This document shows positions 37,588 to 48,864 of a stretch of DNA of 56,741 nucleotides, one piece after another. Source of the DNA: Stenotrophomonas sp. PS02289 (GTDB lineage: Bacteria > Pseudomonadota > Gammaproteobacteria > Xanthomonadales > Xanthomonadaceae); the NCBI RefSeq assembly GCF_029960115.1, contig NZ_JASCOZ010000009.1, forward strand, positions 1 through 56,741, in the 5' to 3' direction. Below the pieces are notes generated by a model. That model saw nothing but the letters and a program-made list of their open reading frames with translations, did not search any database and had not been told where the DNA came from. Every line of letters begins with the position of its first letter. Position 1 is the stretch's first letter. Made by a program: the position numbers and the translations under genes.

Positions 37588-38679
37588 TTAGACGCCCTTC
37601 TGGATCACGCCGTAGAACACCATCAACGCCGTTACTGCAATCCACGCGATGGTGAGCGGGATGAAGACCTTCCAGCCCAGACGCATGATCTGGTCATAAC
37701 GGAAGCGCGGGAAGCTGGCACGGAACCAGATGTAGGCACTGGCGAAGAAGAACACCTTGACGAACAGCCACGGTGCACCGCCCTTCCAGATCCAGTCGAT
37801 CCACGGCGAGATGTCCGCGGTGACCCAGCCCTGGATCGGGCTCAGCCAGCCACCCAGGAAGAAGATCGAGATCAGGAAGCTGATCAGGATCATGTTGGCG
37901 TATTCGGCCAGGAAGAACAGCGCGAACGCACCGCCCGAATATTCCACCATGTGACCGGCGACGATTTCCGATTCACCTTCCACCACGTCGAACGGCGCGC
38001 GGTTGGTTTCGGCCACGCCGGACACCCAGTACACGACGAACAGCGGGAACAGCGGAATCAGGAACCAGTCGAAGAAGCCCGAGCTGCCGGCCTGGGCCAG
38101 CACGATGTTGCTCAGATTCAGGCTGCCGGAGGCGATCATCACGCCCACCAGGGCGAAGCCCATGGCGATTTCGTAGCTGATCATCTGCGCCGAGGCGCGC
38201 ATGGCACCGAGGAAGGCGTACTTCGAGTTGGATGCCCAACCGGCCAGGATGATGCCGTAGATGCCCAGCGAGGTCATCGCCAGCAGGTACAGCAGACCCG
38301 CGTTGGCGTTGGACAGCACGATCTGCGCGTCGAAGGGCACCACCGACCAGGCCGCGAAGGCCGGAGCCAGGGTGATCAGCGGAGCCAGCACAAAGATCGC
38401 CTTGTGCGAACTCGCCGGCTGGATGATTTCCTTGAACAGCAGTTTGAAGACGTCGGCGAAGGCCTGGAAGATGCCCATGCCCACGTACATCGGGCCGTGG
38501 CGGACGTGCATCCAGCCGATCAGCTTGCGCTCCCAGACCACGTAGAAGGCCACCGAGATGATCACCGGCATGGCGATCAGCAGGATCTTCAGGATGATCC
38601 AGATCAGCGCGCCGATTTCACCGAGGCCAAGCAGCCACTGGTGCAGCGGGTCGACCGCGTTCAACAGCAATTCGTTCAT
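37588..38679 (-). CDS. nuoH: NADH-quinone oxidoreductase subunit H
   Basis: A 363-residue protein with about eight to nine helices. It has the conserved loops [20 protein letters not shown] and [20 protein letters not shown], which form part of the quinone chamber entrance. ATG 38679 overlaps the nuoG stop by 4 bp. It anchors the peripheral arm to the membrane arm. Confidence 0.97.
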   Translation of the reverse strand: MNELLLNAVDPLHQWLLGLGEIGALIWIILKILLIAMPVIISVAFYVVWERKLIGWMHVRHGPMYVGMGIFQAFADVFKLLFKEIIQPASSHKAIFVLAPLITLAPAFAAWSVVPFDAQIVLSNANAGLLYLLAMTSLGIYGIILAGWASNSKYAFLGAMRASAQMISYEIAMGFALVGVMIASGSLNLSNIVLAQAGSSGFFDWFLIPLFPLFVVYWVSGVAETNRAPFDVVEGESEIVAGHMVEYSGGAFALFFLAEYANMILISFLISIFFLGGWLSPIQGWVTADISPWIDWIWKGGAPWLFVKVFFFASAYIWFRASFPRFRYDQIMRLGWKVFIPLTIAWIAVTALMVFYGVIQKGV

Positions 38680-40919
38680 GCAGCCACCACCGTTACGCGT
38701 GCGGCACCCAGCGGTGCGGTCGCACCGTGGCCCGATTCAATCCAGACCGAACCCGCGGCGACACGGGCGTCGACCACCACCGGCAGCGTGGCCTTGCCGG
38801 CATCGGTGCCGACCTTGGCCATCTGCCCTTCGACCAGCTGCAGGCGGGCGGCGTCGTCGGCGTTGAGCACGATGCGCGGCGCGTTGTTCAGCGGGTGCGA
38901 CTGCAGCGCCTGCGCGCGGCGAACCACGGCGTCGGTGCGGTAGATCGCGGCGGTGGAAGCCACTTCCAGACCTTCGCCGGTGACCGGCGTTGCCGCGGAA
39001 GCGGACACATTGACAGTCACCGGGGCCAGGCTGGCACGCAGGCCGGCCAGGTCGGTGAAGTCGAAACCGGCCAGGGCCAGTTCGCCACCGAGCGCACGCA
39101 GCACGCGCCAGCCTTCACGGGCCTCGCCCGGCAGCTTGCCGCCGGCACGGGCCGACTGCTCGCGACCATCGAGGTTGGTCAGGGTGGCGTCGATTTCCGG
39201 CAGCGCGCCGATCGGCAGGATCACGTCGGCGACGTCGCGGGTCGAGGCACAGGCGAACTGGCTGAAGGCCACCACCTGGGCACCGGCCAGCGCCTTGCGG
39301 GCAGCCGGTGCATCGGCGAAGTCCAGACCCGGCTCGATGCCGTAGATCGCGTACGCCTTGCGCGGCTGGGCCAGCATCGCGGCCACGTCTTTGCCGGCCG
39401 GCAGCACGCCGGCGCGGGACAGACCCACGGCGTTGGCACCCTGCGGAATGCGGCACAGCTTGGCACCGGTAGCGACGGCGAAATCACGCGCGGCGGCGCG
39501 GATCGCGGCGGCCTGCGGGTGGTTCTCGGCGATGCCACCGACGATCAGCACGGCATTGCCGGTGACCGCCTGGCGCAGCTCGGCATTGCCCAGCGCTTCG
39601 ACGAACTTCGACGGGGCGACAATCTGCTTGCCGGCCAGCTTGAAGGCGAAGTCGAAATCAACCGGGTTGATCGCGTGGATCTTCGCGTTGCGCGTGGTCT
39701 GTGCCTTGCGCAGGCGGGCGTGCAGCAGCGGCAGCTCGTGGCGGATGTTGCTGCCGAGCACGACGATGTTGTCAGCGGCTTCGATCTCGGCCAGCGACAG
39801 GCCGAAGGTCTCGGCGATGGCGGCGTCGGAGAAGTCGCGGTTGTTGATGCGGTGGTCGATGTTGCCGGTGCCCAGGCCCGATGCCAGGCGGGCCAGCAGT
39901 GCGCCCTCCTCGTTCGAAGCCGACGGGTGCACCAGCACGCCGAGGTCGTCGCCGGTGTTGGCCGACAGAATTTCCTTGGCGGCGGCCAGGCCTTCGGCCC
40001 AGCTCACTTCCTGCCATTCGCCGTTGACCTTGCGCAGCGGCTTCACCGCGCGGTCGGCGCTGTACAGGCCCTGGTGCGAGTAGCGATCACGGTCGGACAG
40101 CCAGCATTCGTTGACCAGCTCGTTGTCGCGCGGCACCGCGCGCAGCACTTCGCCGCGACGCACGTGCAGGAACAGGTTCGAGCCCATCGCGTCGTGGTAA
40201 CCCAGCGACTCGCGTGCGGTCAGTTCCCACGGACGGGCGCGGAACTGGAACACCTTGTTGGTCAGCGCGCCGACCGGGCAGACGTCGACGACGTTGCCGG
40301 ACAGCTCGGTGGTCAGCGGCTTGCCGTCGTAGGTACCGATCTGCAGGTTTTCACCGCGGTACATGCCACCCAGTTCATAGGTACCGGCAACGTCGGCGGT
40401 GAAGCGGACGCAGCGGGTGCACTGGATGCAGCGGGTCATTTCGGTGGCGACCAGCGGACCGATGTCCTCGTCCGGCACCACGCGCTTGCGCTCGTTGAAG
40501 CGGCTGACCGAACGGCCATAGCCCAGCGAGACGTCCTGCAGCTCGCACTCGCCGCCCTGATCGCAGATCGGGCAGTCCAGCGGGTGGTTGATGAGCAGGA
40601 ACTCCATCACCGAGCGCTGGAACTTGAGTGCCTTTTCGCTGCGGGTGGCGACCTTCATGCCGTCCATCACCGGCGTGGCGCAGGCCGGAGCCGGCTTGGG
40701 CGACTTTTCAACGTCGACCAGGCACATGCGGCAGTTGGCGGCGATCGGCAGCTTCTCGTGGTAGCAGAAGCGCGGGATCGGAATGCCGGCCTTGTCGGCG
40801 GCCTGGATGATCATCGAGCCCTTGGGCACGACAAGGGACTGGCCGTCGATCTCGACGGTTACATGTCCTTCCGGCACAACCGCCGGGGTACCGGCGGGAT
40901 TGTTGGGTTGCGCGCTCAT
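38676..40919 (-). CDS. nuoG: NADH-quinone oxidoreductase subunit G
   Basis: A 747-residue protein. The N-terminal [2Fe-2S] ferredoxin domain has [17 protein letters not shown]. It is followed by [14 protein letters not shown] and the 4Fe-4S motif [10 protein letters not shown], then a molybdopterin oxidoreductase-like domain without cofactor. It relays electrons from NuoF toward NuoI in the peripheral arm. The start overlaps the nuoF stop by 4 bp. Confidence 0.97.
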   Translation of the reverse strand: MSAQPNNPAGTPAVVPEGHVTVEIDGQSLVVPKGSMIIQAADKAGIPIPRFCYHEKLPIAANCRMCLVDVEKSPKPAPACATPVMDGMKVATRSEKALKFQRSVMEFLLINHPLDCPICDQGGECELQDVSLGYGRSVSRFNERKRVVPDEDIGPLVATEMTRCIQCTRCVRFTADVAGTYELGGMYRGENLQIGTYDGKPLTTELSGNVVDVCPVGALTNKVFQFRARPWELTARESLGYHDAMGSNLFLHVRRGEVLRAVPRDNELVNECWLSDRDRYSHQGLYSADRAVKPLRKVNGEWQEVSWAEGLAAAKEILSANTGDDLGVLVHPSASNEEGALLARLASGLGTGNIDHRINNRDFSDAAIAETFGLSLAEIEAADNIVVLGSNIRHELPLLHARLRKAQTTRNAKIHAINPVDFDFAFKLAGKQIVAPSKFVEALGNAELRQAVTGNAVLIVGGIAENHPQAAAIRAAARDFAVATGAKLCRIPQGANAVGLSRAGVLPAGKDVAAMLAQPRKAYAIYGIEPGLDFADAPAARKALAGAQVVAFSQFACASTRDVADVILPIGALPEIDATLTNLDGREQSARAGGKLPGEAREGWRVLRALGGELALAGFDFTDLAGLRASLAPVTVNVSASAATPVTGEGLEVASTAAIYRTDAVVRRAQALQSHPLNNAPRIVLNADDAARLQLVEGQMAKVGTDAGKATLPVVVDARVAAGSVWIESGHGATAPLGAARVTVVAA

Positions 40920-42256
40920 GCAGCGGCTGCCTCCACCTTCTTGCCGTCAACCATCGAATGACCGTTGACGATGTAGTACTCGAATTCGTCCCAGAACTGG
41001 CGCAGGAAGCCCTGGATGGGCCATGCCGCCGCTTCACCGAACGCACAGATGGTGTGGCCTTCGATCTGGCCGGCCACGGCCTTCAGCTGGTGCAGGTCTT
41101 CCATGGTGGCCTTGCCGGCGACGATGCGCTCGAGCACGCGGTGCATCCAGCCGGTGCCTTCACGGCACGGGGTGCACTGGCCACAGGATTCCTTGTGGAA
41201 GAACTGGCTGATGCGGCAGGCGAACTTGACGCAGCAGACGCTGTCGTCCAGCACCACGATGGCCCCCGAACCCAGACCGGTGCCCAGGGCACGCAGGGTG
41301 TCGTAGTCCATCTGCAGGCCCTTGAGCTCTTCGGCCTTCAGCACCGGCATCGACACACCGCCCGGAATCGCGCCCTTCAGGGTGCGGCCCGGCTTCAGAC
41401 CACCGGCCATTTCCAGCAGGTCGTCGAAGGTGGTGCCCAGCGGCACTTCAAAGTTGCCGCCCTTCTGCACGCAGCCGGAGACCGAGAAGATCTTCGGACC
41501 GCCGTTCTTGGTCAGGCTCAGGCTCTGGAACCATTCCGGGCCATTGCGGATGATCGCCGGCACGGAAGCGTAGGTTTCGGTGTTGTTGATCGTCGACGGC
41601 TTTCCGTACAGACCGAAGTTCGCCGGGAACGGCGGCTTGTAGCGCGGCTGGCCCTTCTTGCCTTCCAGCGATTCCATCAGTGCGGTTTCTTCGCCGCAGA
41701 TGTACGCGCCAGCACCCAGCGCACCGTAGATGTCGATATCCACGCCGCTGCCGAGAATGTTCTTGCCCAGCCAGCCGTTCGCGTAGGCGTCGGCCAGGGC
41801 CTGTTCGAAGTTCTCGAACGGCTCGTGGTGGAACTCACCACGCAGGTAGTTGTAGCCCACGGTGCTGCCGGTGGCGTAGCAGGCAATGGCCATGCCTTCC
41901 ACCACGGAGTGCGGGTTGTAACGCAGGATGTCGCGGTCCTTGCAGGTACCCGGCTCGGACTCGTCCGAGTTGCACAGGATGTACTTCTGCATGGTGCCCT
42001 TGGGCATGAAGGACCACTTCAGGCCGGTCGGGAAGCCTGCGCCGCCACGGCCGCGCAGGTTCGACTGCTTGACCATCTCGATCACCTGCTCCGGCGGGAT
42101 CTTCTCTTCGAGGATCTTGCGCAGGGCAGCGTAGCCACCGGTCTTGAGGTAGCTCTCGTACGACCACGGGGTGTCGTAGTGCAGCGTGGTGTAGACCACC
42201 TGGTGCGGCAGCGGTGCGGGACCGACCGGGCCGGTGGGTGCGTGATGATGTGCCAT
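40916..42256 (-). CDS. nuoF: NADH-quinone oxidoreductase subunit F (NADH/FMN binding)
   Basis: A 446-residue subunit where NADH is oxidised. It has [15 protein letters not shown] for nucleotide binding, [17 protein letters not shown] for FMN, and [10 protein letters not shown] with a later cysteine for the N3 4Fe-4S cluster. The N-terminus is His/Pro-rich ([10 protein letters not shown]). It starts 3 bp after the nuoE stop. Confidence 0.97.
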   Translation of the reverse strand: MAHHHAPTGPVGPAPLPHQVVYTTLHYDTPWSYESYLKTGGYAALRKILEEKIPPEQVIEMVKQSNLRGRGGAGFPTGLKWSFMPKGTMQKYILCNSDESEPGTCKDRDILRYNPHSVVEGMAIACYATGSTVGYNYLRGEFHHEPFENFEQALADAYANGWLGKNILGSGVDIDIYGALGAGAYICGEETALMESLEGKKGQPRYKPPFPANFGLYGKPSTINNTETYASVPAIIRNGPEWFQSLSLTKNGGPKIFSVSGCVQKGGNFEVPLGTTFDDLLEMAGGLKPGRTLKGAIPGGVSMPVLKAEELKGLQMDYDTLRALGTGLGSGAIVVLDDSVCCVKFACRISQFFHKESCGQCTPCREGTGWMHRVLERIVAGKATMEDLHQLKAVAGQIEGHTICAFGEAAAWPIQGFLRQFWDEFEYYIVNGHSMVDGKKVEAAAA

Positions 42257-42259
42257 GGC

Positions 42260-42787
42260 TTACTCCAACCCGTCCAGCAGCGCGTCGACCTGCTCGACGG
42301 TCAGGCGCTCGTGATAGTGACCATTGATGACCATCATCGGCGCACCGGCGCAACCGGCCAGGCATTCTTCTTCACGCTTGAGGTAGATGCGACCGTCCGC
42401 GGTGGACTGGCCGGTCTTGCAGCCGAGCTTCTTTTCGGCGTGCGCGACCAGGTCTTCCGCACCGTTCAGCCAGCAGCTGATGTTGGTGCAGAAGGCAACG
42501 TTGTGGCGGCCGACCTTTTCCAGCTCGAACATCGAGTAGAAGCTGGCCACTTCGTACGCCCACACCGGCGGCAGGTCCAGGTACTTGGCCACGCCGGCGA
42601 TCAGTTCGTCGGTCAGCCAGCCCTGGTTCTGCTCCTGCGCGGCATGCAGGCCCTGCAGCGTGGCAGAGCGCTTGCGGTCCGGCGGGAACTTGGACAGCCA
42701 GTGATCGATGTGAGCACGGGTCTTGTCGCTCAGCACCACCATCGGGTCGACGTCGCGCGCCGCCTCGAAATTACCTGTCGCCTTCAT
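42260..42787 (-). CDS. nuoE: NADH-quinone oxidoreductase subunit E
   Basis: A 175-residue thioredoxin-like subunit holding the N1a [2Fe-2S] cluster. The four expected cysteines appear in FCTNISC and ECLAGCAGAP. A typical N-terminal helical domain contains LQGLHAAQEQNQGWL. It follows nuoD after a 94-bp gap, the longest internal gap in the operon; no gene or hairpin is evident there. Confidence 0.96.
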   Translation of the reverse strand: MKATGNFEAARDVDPMVVLSDKTRAHIDHWLSKFPPDRKRSATLQGLHAAQEQNQGWLTDELIAGVAKYLDLPPVWAYEVASFYSMFELEKVGRHNVAFCTNISCWLNGAEDLVAHAEKKLGCKTGQSTADGRIYLKREEECLAGCAGAPMMVINGHYHERLTVEQVDALLDGLE

Positions 42788-42881
42788 CGGCCGACCTCAA
42801 CGAATACCAAATCGTGGAAAACCAGAACCTGCAGCGCCGGCAGCAGCCGGCGGGTGTCAGGCATCGTGCTTGCGGCCGGAC

Positions 42882-44189
42882 TCACCGGTCGACCTCGCCG
42901 AACACCAGGTCGTAGGTGCCGATCATGGCCACCACGTCGGCGAGCATGTGCCCGCGCACGACCGAGTCGATCGAGGACAGATGGGCGAAGCCCGGCGCGC
43001 GCAGGTGCACGCGGAACGGCTTGTTGGCGCCATCGGACATCAGGTAGCAGCCGAACTCGCCTTTCGGGGCTTCCACCGCCGAATAGGTTTCGCCGGCCGG
43101 CACGCAGTAGCCTTCACTGAAGAGCTTGAAGTGATGGATCAGCGCTTCCATGTCGTCCTTCATGTCCTCGCGCTTGGGCGGAGCGACCTTGAAGTTCTTC
43201 ACCATCACCGGGCCCGGATTGGCCTTCAGCCACGCCACGCACTGCTTGATGATGCGGTTGGATTCGCGCATTTCCGCGACGCGGACCAGGTAACGGTCGT
43301 AGCAGTCGCCTTCCTTGCCCAGCGGGATATCGAAGTCGACGGCGTCGTACTTGGCGTACGGCTGCTTCTTGCGCAGGTCCCAGGCAATGCCCGAGCCGCG
43401 CAGCATCACGCCGGTCATGCCCCAGGCATGGGCCAGTTCCGGGGTGACCACGCCGATGCCGACGGTACGCTGCTTCCAGATACGGTTGTCGGTGAGCAGG
43501 GTCTCGTATTCGTCAACGCGGCTGGGGAACTCATTGGTGAAGTTCTCCAGGAAGTCCAGCAGCGAACCTTCGCGCGCGGCGTTGAGGTTCTTCAGGGCTT
43601 GGCCCTTGTGCCAACGCGATTCCTTGTACTTCGGCATCTGGTCCGGCAGGTCGCGGTAGACGCCGCCCGGACGGTAGTACGCCGCGTGCATGCGCGCGCC
43701 GGAGACTGCTTCGTAGCAGTCCATCAGCTCTTCGCGTTCGCGGAAGGCGTACAGCATGACCGCCATCGCACCCAGGTCGAGTGCGTTGGAACCCAGCCAC
43801 ATCAGGTGGTTCAGGATGCGGGTGATTTCGTCGAACATGGTGCGGATGTACTGCGCACGCTCCGGCGCTTCGATCCCCATCAGGGTTTCGATCGCGCGCA
43901 CGTAGGCGTGTTCGTTGCACATCATCGACACGTAGTCGAGGCGGTCCATGTAACCGATGGACTGGTTGAACGGCTTGGACTCGGCCAGCTTCTCGGTGCC
44001 CCGGTGCAGCAGGCCCACGTGCGGGTCGGCACGGACGATGGTTTCACCGTCCATTTCCAGGATCAGGCGCAGCACACCGTGCGCGGCCGGATGCTGCGGA
44101 CCGAAGTTCATGGTGTAGTTGCGGATTTCCTGGCGCGATTCGGCCGGGTTGCTCGCAAACGCCTGGTGGGACTGATGGATCTGGCTCAC
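42882..44189 (-). CDS. nuoD: NADH-quinone oxidoreductase subunit D
   Basis: A 435-residue protein with a GTG start overlapping the nuoC stop (GTGA). The conserved [20 protein letters not shown] and the quinone-site residues of the 49-kDa family are present. Together with NuoB it forms the quinone-binding cavity. It is a separate gene here, not fused to nuoC as in E. coli. Confidence 0.97.
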   Translation of the reverse strand: MSQIHQSHQAFASNPAESRQEIRNYTMNFGPQHPAAHGVLRLILEMDGETIVRADPHVGLLHRGTEKLAESKPFNQSIGYMDRLDYVSMMCNEHAYVRAIETLMGIEAPERAQYIRTMFDEITRILNHLMWLGSNALDLGAMAVMLYAFREREELMDCYEAVSGARMHAAYYRPGGVYRDLPDQMPKYKESRWHKGQALKNLNAAREGSLLDFLENFTNEFPSRVDEYETLLTDNRIWKQRTVGIGVVTPELAHAWGMTGVMLRGSGIAWDLRKKQPYAKYDAVDFDIPLGKEGDCYDRYLVRVAEMRESNRIIKQCVAWLKANPGPVMVKNFKVAPPKREDMKDDMEALIHHFKLFSEGYCVPAGETYSAVEAPKGEFGCYLMSDGANKPFRVHLRAPGFAHLSSIDSVVRGHMLADVVAMIGTYDLVFGEVDR

Positions 44190-44935
44190 TTCACTGCCTC
44201 CGACTGCGCGGTTTCACCGGCAGCGGTCTGGAAACGGGCGTCGTCACGGATCACGCGCGGCACGCCGACGCGCGGTTCGACCGAGGTCACCGGTTCATAG
44301 ATCACGCGCTTCTTTTCTTCGTCGTAGCGCACTTCGACGTTGCCGATCAGCGGGAAGTCCTTGCGGAACGGATGTCCCACAAAGCCGTAGTCGGTCAGGA
44401 TGCGGCGCAGGTCCGGGTGACCTTCGAAGATCACGCCGAACAGGTCGAACGCTTCACGCTCGAACCAGTTCAGGCCCGGCCACACGGGGGTCAGCGAGGC
44501 CACCACCGGCAGTTCTTCGTTCGGCGCGAAGCAGCGGATGCGCATGGTCAGGTTGTGCTGGTAGGAGCGCAGCTGCGCGACTACGGCAAAACGCTGCTGC
44601 GGCACCGGCTGCGGCTGGGCACCGTCGGCGGTTTCGCGGCTGGGGAATTCACCCCAGGCGAAACGACCAGCACCCTTGCCTTCCACGCCGCGGCTGAAGC
44701 CGTGCGAGGAGACATCAGCGGTGTCCCATTCGTCGTCGCCGTAACCGAGGTAGTCCAGACCACACAGGTCAACGGACTGCTCGAAACCGAATTCGTCGCG
44801 CAGCGCCACCGCCGTCGCCAGCCAGTCAGCAGCGGGCACTTCCAGCGTCACTTCGCCGCGGGGTTCGACCACGAAGACCTGCGCACCTGCGAAACGTGCG
44901 GAGAGTCGGTCGATGAAGGATGCTTGCTCTGCCAT
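44186..44935 (-). CDS. nuoC: NADH-quinone oxidoreductase subunit C
   Basis: A 249-residue protein from ATG 44935 ([20 protein letters not shown]); the open frame extends upstream into nuoB without support. The family signature [21 protein letters not shown] is present, followed by [13 protein letters not shown]. It is a peripheral-arm structural subunit. A ~40-residue stretch after about residue 75 ([20 protein letters not shown]) looks like a clade-specific insert. Confidence 0.96.
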   Translation of the reverse strand: MAEQASFIDRLSARFAGAQVFVVEPRGEVTLEVPAADWLATAVALRDEFGFEQSVDLCGLDYLGYGDDEWDTADVSSHGFSRGVEGKGAGRFAWGEFPSRETADGAQPQPVPQQRFAVVAQLRSYQHNLTMRIRCFAPNEELPVVASLTPVWPGLNWFEREAFDLFGVIFEGHPDLRRILTDYGFVGHPFRKDFPLIGNVEVRYDEEKKRVIYEPVTSVEPRVGVPRVIRDDARFQTAAGETAQSEAVK

Positions 44936-44967
44936 GGGGGCTTGGCGTGCTCTTGTCAGGAGGAATG

Positions 44968-45522
44968 TCAGCGGGCGATGGTCTGCGTACGCCAGATCTT
45001 CTTCTGCAGCTGCAGGATCCCGTACACCAGCGCTTCGGCGGTTGGCGGGCAGCCCGGGACGTAGACGTCCACCGGCACCACGCGGTCGCAACCACGCACC
45101 ACTGCATACGAGTAGTGGTAGTAGCCGCCACCGTTGGCGCAGCTGCCCATGGAGATGACCCACTTCGGGTCCGGCATCTGGTCATAGACCTTGCGCAGCG
45201 CCGGGGCCATCTTGTTGACCAGGGTACCGGCCACGATCATCACGTCGGACTGACGCGGCGACGGGCGGAACACCACGCCGTACCGGTCAAGGTCCAGACG
45301 CGCCGCACCGGCGTGCATCATTTCGACCGCGCAGCAGGCCAGACCAAAGGTCATGGGCCACATCGAGCCGGTACGTGCCCAGTTCAACAGCGCGTCGACG
45401 CTGGTGGTCACGTAGCCCTTCTCGAGCAGCGGGTTGTCACCTTCGGGGCGCAGGATGTCGTCGACCCGCCCTTCCGGGACCGGGTTGTTCATCAGGCCAT
45501 CGAGAGTCTGAATTACTCCCAT
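44968..45522 (-). CDS. nuoB: NADH-quinone oxidoreductase subunit B
   Basis: A 184-residue protein from ATG 45522 ([19 protein letters not shown]), overlapping the nuoA stop by 10 bases. It carries the N2 4Fe-4S cluster ligands in [23 protein letters not shown] and [11 protein letters not shown]. This cluster reduces quinone. Upstream in-frame codons fall within nuoA and are not used. Confidence 0.97.
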   Translation of the reverse strand: MGVIQTLDGLMNNPVPEGRVDDILRPEGDNPLLEKGYVTTSVDALLNWARTGSMWPMTFGLACCAVEMMHAGAARLDLDRYGVVFRPSPRQSDVMIVAGTLVNKMAPALRKVYDQMPDPKWVISMGSCANGGGYYHYSYAVVRGCDRVVPVDVYVPGCPPTAEALVYGILQLQKKIWRTQTIAR

Positions 45523-45869
45523 TCCAGCGCTCCCTTCTTCCAGACGTAAATGAAACCGAGGAAAAGCATGCCCACGAACAGGCCCATCGTGACCAGGGAA
45601 CGCGCCCCCAGCTCCATGAACACCTGGGTCCACGGCACGATGAAGATGATTTCCAAGTCAAATACGATGAACTGGATCGCGATCAGGTAGTAGCGCACAT
45701 CGAACTTCATGCGCGCGTCCTCGAAGGCCTCGAAGCCGCATTCGTACGGCGAGAGCTTCTTCAGATCTGGACGCCGGGGACCGAGGAACCGACCGACCGC
45801 CATCAGCGCAACGCCGATACCGGTGGCAACAATCAGAAACAGCAGAGACGGCAAATATTCGGCCAGCAC
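45513..45869 (-). CDS. nuoA: NADH-quinone oxidoreductase subunit A
   Basis: A 118-residue protein with three helices. GTG 45869 is chosen (giving [19 protein letters not shown]), because the longer frame adds 16 charged residues not expected for NuoA; AAGAGAG lies upstream. It has the conserved [20 protein letters not shown] loop at the quinone cavity. It is first gene of the nuo operon, 113 bp downstream of tRNA-Leu. Confidence 0.95.
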   Translation of the reverse strand: MLAEYLPSLLFLIVATGIGVALMAVGRFLGPRRPDLKKLSPYECGFEAFEDARMKFDVRYYLIAIQFIVFDLEIIFIVPWTQVFMELGARSLVTMGLFVGMLFLGFIYVWKKGALEWE

Positions 45870-45982
45870 AGCGATTCTCTCTTGCCTCTGCCGCCACGCC
45901 TGCAGGCGTTTTGGCATGGGGGAGTGGACGGAACGCAGATCTGGCGCATAGCGCGCCAGACCGCAAACCGCTTACAAACAAA

Positions 45983-46067
45983 TGGTGCCCAAGAGGGGAC
46001 TCGAACCCCTACGACCTAAGTCGCTACCACCTCAAGGTAGTGCGTCTACCAATTCCGCCACCTGGGC
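45983..46067 (-). tRNA. tRNA-Leu (GAG)
   Basis: An 85-nt class II tRNA. The acceptor stem is GCCCAGG/CTTGGGC-type with encoded CCA. The anticodon loop TTGAGGT gives anticodon GAG, and a long variable arm (GCGACTTAGGTCGT) is present. It lies between secG and nuoA, the order common in this family, and may be read from the secG promoter. Confidence 0.94.
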
Positions 46068-46116
46068 TTACGATCGCGCCGGGGGTTGCCCGATGCGCCG
46101 CATATTGTAACCGTCT

Positions 46117-46569
46117 TCAGGGATTCTGGGAGCCTTCTGCAGGCTTTTCTTCACCAGAATTCGACGTTTCCGCCTGAGCCGGCACAGTGGCCGGGGCAGC
46201 AGCGGCCGGAACCGGCTGCGGCGCAGCGGCTTCGGGAGCCTTCGGCACGGCCGGCAGCTCACCGGCCGGCACTGCCGGAGCACTCTGGACCGGGGCGGAC
46301 ATCACGCCAAGGCCTGCATCGACGGTCGGACGGGCACCATGGCTGGCGTACCAGGCCATGAAGAGGCTGATGCCGAAGAACACCACGGCCAGCCACTTGG
46401 TGGTCTTGGACATGAAGTTGGACGCGCCGCGCGCACCGAACACCGTGCCCGAGGCACCCGCGCCGAAGCCCGAGCCTGCGGCCGCACCGGAACCACGCTG
46501 CATCAGGATGAGCGCGATCATGGCCACCGATACCAGCACGTAGACCACATTGAGGATCAACATCAGCAT
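46117..46569 (-). CDS. secG: Preprotein translocase subunit SecG
   Basis: A 150-residue protein. Two helices (residues ~3-22 and ~55-75) flank the conserved LMQRGSGAAAGSGFGAGASG segment. The C-terminal third is an extended Ala/Pro/Glu-rich tail, longer than in E. coli (110 residues). SecG assists SecYE in Sec export. ATG 46569 or 46563 is possible. It follows tpiA by 26 bp. Confidence 0.95.
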   Translation of the reverse strand: MLMLILNVVYVLVSVAMIALILMQRGSGAAAGSGFGAGASGTVFGARGASNFMSKTTKWLAVVFFGISLFMAWYASHGARPTVDAGLGVMSAPVQSAPAVPAGELPAVPKAPEAAAPQPVPAAAAPATVPAQAETSNSGEEKPAEGSQNP

Positions 46570-46595
46570 TTCGAATCCGTCCTCGGATTATTCAT

Positions 46596-47351
46596 TTAAC
46601 GCCCGGTCGCCGCCTCGACGATGGCCAGGAAATCTGCGGCGACCAACGAGGCGCCACCCACCAGCCCACCATCGACATCGGGCTGCGCGAACAGTTCCCC
46701 AGCGTTGTCGGGCTTGACGCTGCCGCCGTACAGGATCGGCAACGAATCGGCGATTCTAGCATCCCGCTTGGCCACTTCGCCACGGATGAAGGCATGGACT
46801 TCCTGCGCCTGCTCCTTGGAGGCGGTTTTACCGGTCCCGATGGCCCAGACCGGCTCATAGGCGACCACGGCGTGCTGGAAGCCGGCGGGACCGACCAGGT
46901 CCAGGACCGGGGCCAGCTGGCTGGCAATGACCTGTTCGGTCTGCCCGGCCTCACGCTGCTCCAGCGTTTCGCCGACGCACAGCACCGGAATCAGGCCGGC
47001 ATGGATGGCAGCGGCAAACTTGCGGGCAACCAGCTCACTGCTTTCATGGTGGTACTGGCGACGCTCGGAGTGACCGACCAGCCCGTAGCGGGCACCGACC
47101 TCGGCCAACATGGCGGCAGACACCTCACCGGTGTAGGCCCCCTTTTCATTGGAGCTGACGTCCTGCGAGCCAAAGGCCACCGCCCTGCCCTCGAAATCAT
47201 TGACCAGCTCGCCCAGGTACGGCAGCGGCGGCAGGATGACCACCTCGACACCGTCCTTGGGCAGGCTGGCGACCACGTCACTGACCAGGTCGGTCGCGAA
47301 TTGACGGCTGCCGTGCAGCTTCCAGTTACCGGCGACGATCTTGCGGCGCAT
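46596..47351 (-). CDS. tpiA: Triosephosphate isomerase
   Basis: A 251-residue TIM-barrel enzyme that interconverts dihydroxyacetone phosphate and glyceraldehyde-3-phosphate. Catalytic residues are in AGNWKLHG (Lys), GHSERR (His) and AYEPVWAIGTG (Glu). AAAGGAG precedes the start. It is upstream of secG, as in Xanthomonas-type genomes. Normal length. Confidence 0.97.
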   Translation of the reverse strand: MRRKIVAGNWKLHGSRQFATDLVSDVVASLPKDGVEVVILPPLPYLGELVNDFEGRAVAFGSQDVSSNEKGAYTGEVSAAMLAEVGARYGLVGHSERRQYHHESSELVARKFAAAIHAGLIPVLCVGETLEQREAGQTEQVIASQLAPVLDLVGPAGFQHAVVAYEPVWAIGTGKTASKEQAQEVHAFIRGEVAKRDARIADSLPILYGGSVKPDNAGELFAQPDVDGGLVGGASLVAADFLAIVEAATGR

Positions 47352-47478
47352 GGCGGTCTCCTTTGGGTATCAGCCCGCAATGATACCGGATGTAACGAAT
47401 CCCTGTTCCACCGAAAACGCTTACATTTCAATTGGATAATTCACAGGAGCGGGCCTGTACCTGGATTGCATGCTATCC

Positions 47479-47688
47479 GTAGAGCCGGGCTCGCCCGGCT
47501 GCTGTTGGATTCGGGCGAACAGCCCTCGGTTCACGGGTTCCCTGGCTTGGCGGGTCGGGGTGGGCTGGAGGGGGCGTGAGCCGCATGGATGCGGCGACCG
47601 AGCTTACATGGACGTACTTGCAGCGTCCCCCGGAACGCCCATTCCGACCCGCCAAACCAGATATGCCGTGAACCACCGGCTGTTCGCC
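47479..47688. repeat. Composite GTAG element with 105-bp core, copy 1
   Basis: Starts GTAGAGCCGGGCTCGCCCGG, runs through a conserved flank (TTGGATTCGGGCGAACA, TCGGTTCACGG), then a 105-bp core at 47549-47653 bounded by GGCGGGTCGG and CCGACCCGCC. A shortened inverted flank (CCGTGAACC, TGTTCGCC) follows. It lies between tpiA and the oxygenase gene (gap 47352-47726) and holds no gene. Confidence 0.8.
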
Positions 47689-47696
47689 TAAATGCG

Positions 47697-47722
47697 AAAA
47701 GGCCACCTTGCGGTGGCCTTTT
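47697..47722 (-). terminator. Terminator of the oxygenase gene
   Basis: On the minus strand AAAAGGCCACCGCAAGGTGG followed by CCTTTTCG, four bases after the stop codon. Confidence 0.85.
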
Positions 47723-47726
47723 CGGG

Positions 47727-48662
47727 TTACTTGAGCTTGATCTCGCGAAGGCGCTCTTCCAGGAAGCCGTGGGCGGTGATGGCTTCGGGGTAGCGGCTGG
47801 GGTTGTCCAGGGTGATGCAGGTCGGCAGCACGTCGATCAGGAAGTCCGGGTTCGGGTGCAGGAAGAACGGCACCGAGTAACGCGGCTGGCGCGCCTGTTC
47901 GCCCGGGGGGTTGACCACGCGGTGGATGGTCGACGGGTACACGTGGTTGGTCAGACGCTGCAGCATGTCGCCGATGTTCACCACGATGGTGTCGGCGTCA
48001 GAGGTGAACGGCACCCACTTGCCATCGTGCGCCTGCACTTCCAGACCCGCCGCGCTCGCGCCCACCAGCAGCGTGATGAAGTTGATGTCGCCATGCGCGC
48101 CCGCACGCACGTTCGGGATGTCGTCGGCGGTGATCGGCGGGTAGTGGATCGGGCGCAGGATCGAATTGCCGTTGTTGGTCTTGTCAGCGAAGAAGTCGAT
48201 CGGCAGACCGATGTGCAGCGCCAGCGCCGACAGCACCCGCGAACCCAGATTGTCCAACGCCTGGTACAGGCCGTAACCGCGCTCACGGAAGCCCGGGACC
48301 TCGGTCGGCCACAGATTCGGGGCCATCACGTCACGGTACTTGGAGTCGTCCGGAATCTCACGGCCAATGTGCCAGAACTCTTTCAGGTCGAAGTGCTTGG
48401 AGCCCTTCGCCGTCTCCACCCCGAACGGCGTGTAGCCGCGCGCACCGCCCGCGCCCGGCACGTGGTACTTCAGCTTGGTCTCTTCCGGCAGCGCGAAGAA
48501 CGCCTTGAACACATCGTAGGCCGCGTCGATGTCCGCCTGCGGGATGCCATGATTGCGAATGCCCGCAAACCCCCATTCACGGTAAGCCGCGCCCAGTTCC
48601 GCGACGAAAGCGTCACGGTCACTGTCGAAACGGGTGATGTCGAGGGTGGGGATCTGGCTCAC
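47727..48662 (-). CDS. 2-oxoglutarate/Fe(II)-dependent oxygenase, isopenicillin N synthase family
   Basis: A 311-residue protein. GTG 48662 (MSQIPTLDITRF) is chosen because AGGAA lies 7 bases upstream and the family N-terminus begins there. It has a DIOX_N domain (residues ~3-115), then a double-stranded beta-helix domain. The iron ligands appear as His-x-Asp in GAHGDINFITLL and a distal His in STIHRVVNPPG; RYSVPFF supplies the 2-oxoglutarate arginine. The substrate cannot be told from the sequence. It is monocistronic and divergent from the YejM-like gene. Confidence 0.87.
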   Translation of the reverse strand: MSQIPTLDITRFDSDRDAFVAELGAAYREWGFAGIRNHGIPQADIDAAYDVFKAFFALPEETKLKYHVPGAGGARGYTPFGVETAKGSKHFDLKEFWHIGREIPDDSKYRDVMAPNLWPTEVPGFRERGYGLYQALDNLGSRVLSALALHIGLPIDFFADKTNNGNSILRPIHYPPITADDIPNVRAGAHGDINFITLLVGASAAGLEVQAHDGKWVPFTSDADTIVVNIGDMLQRLTNHVYPSTIHRVVNPPGEQARQPRYSVPFFLHPNPDFLIDVLPTCITLDNPSRYPEAITAHGFLEERLREIKLK

Positions 48663-48864
48663 AGCGGTTCCTGGGGTTTCGGGTTGGGGACAGGGCCGCA
48701 GCTGTGGCCCGGCTGAATATTGTGCCAGATCGGACGGTAATCGCCGCCGATACATTGATACAAACCGATACAATGCGCGCCGCCCCGCCGTATCCCAGGC
48801 CGGGCGGCCACGGACGCCGCCGCCGCCACGTCTTCAACTCCCTCTTTCGCGCGCTACCAGTTAC

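Noticed and set aside
47589..48716. 375-codon plus-strand frame and the recurring MRRPSLHGRTCSVPRN-type peptides
   Set aside because: These peptides arise from the 105-bp core repeat, appear at each copy, and run into antisense of the oxygenase; not genes.
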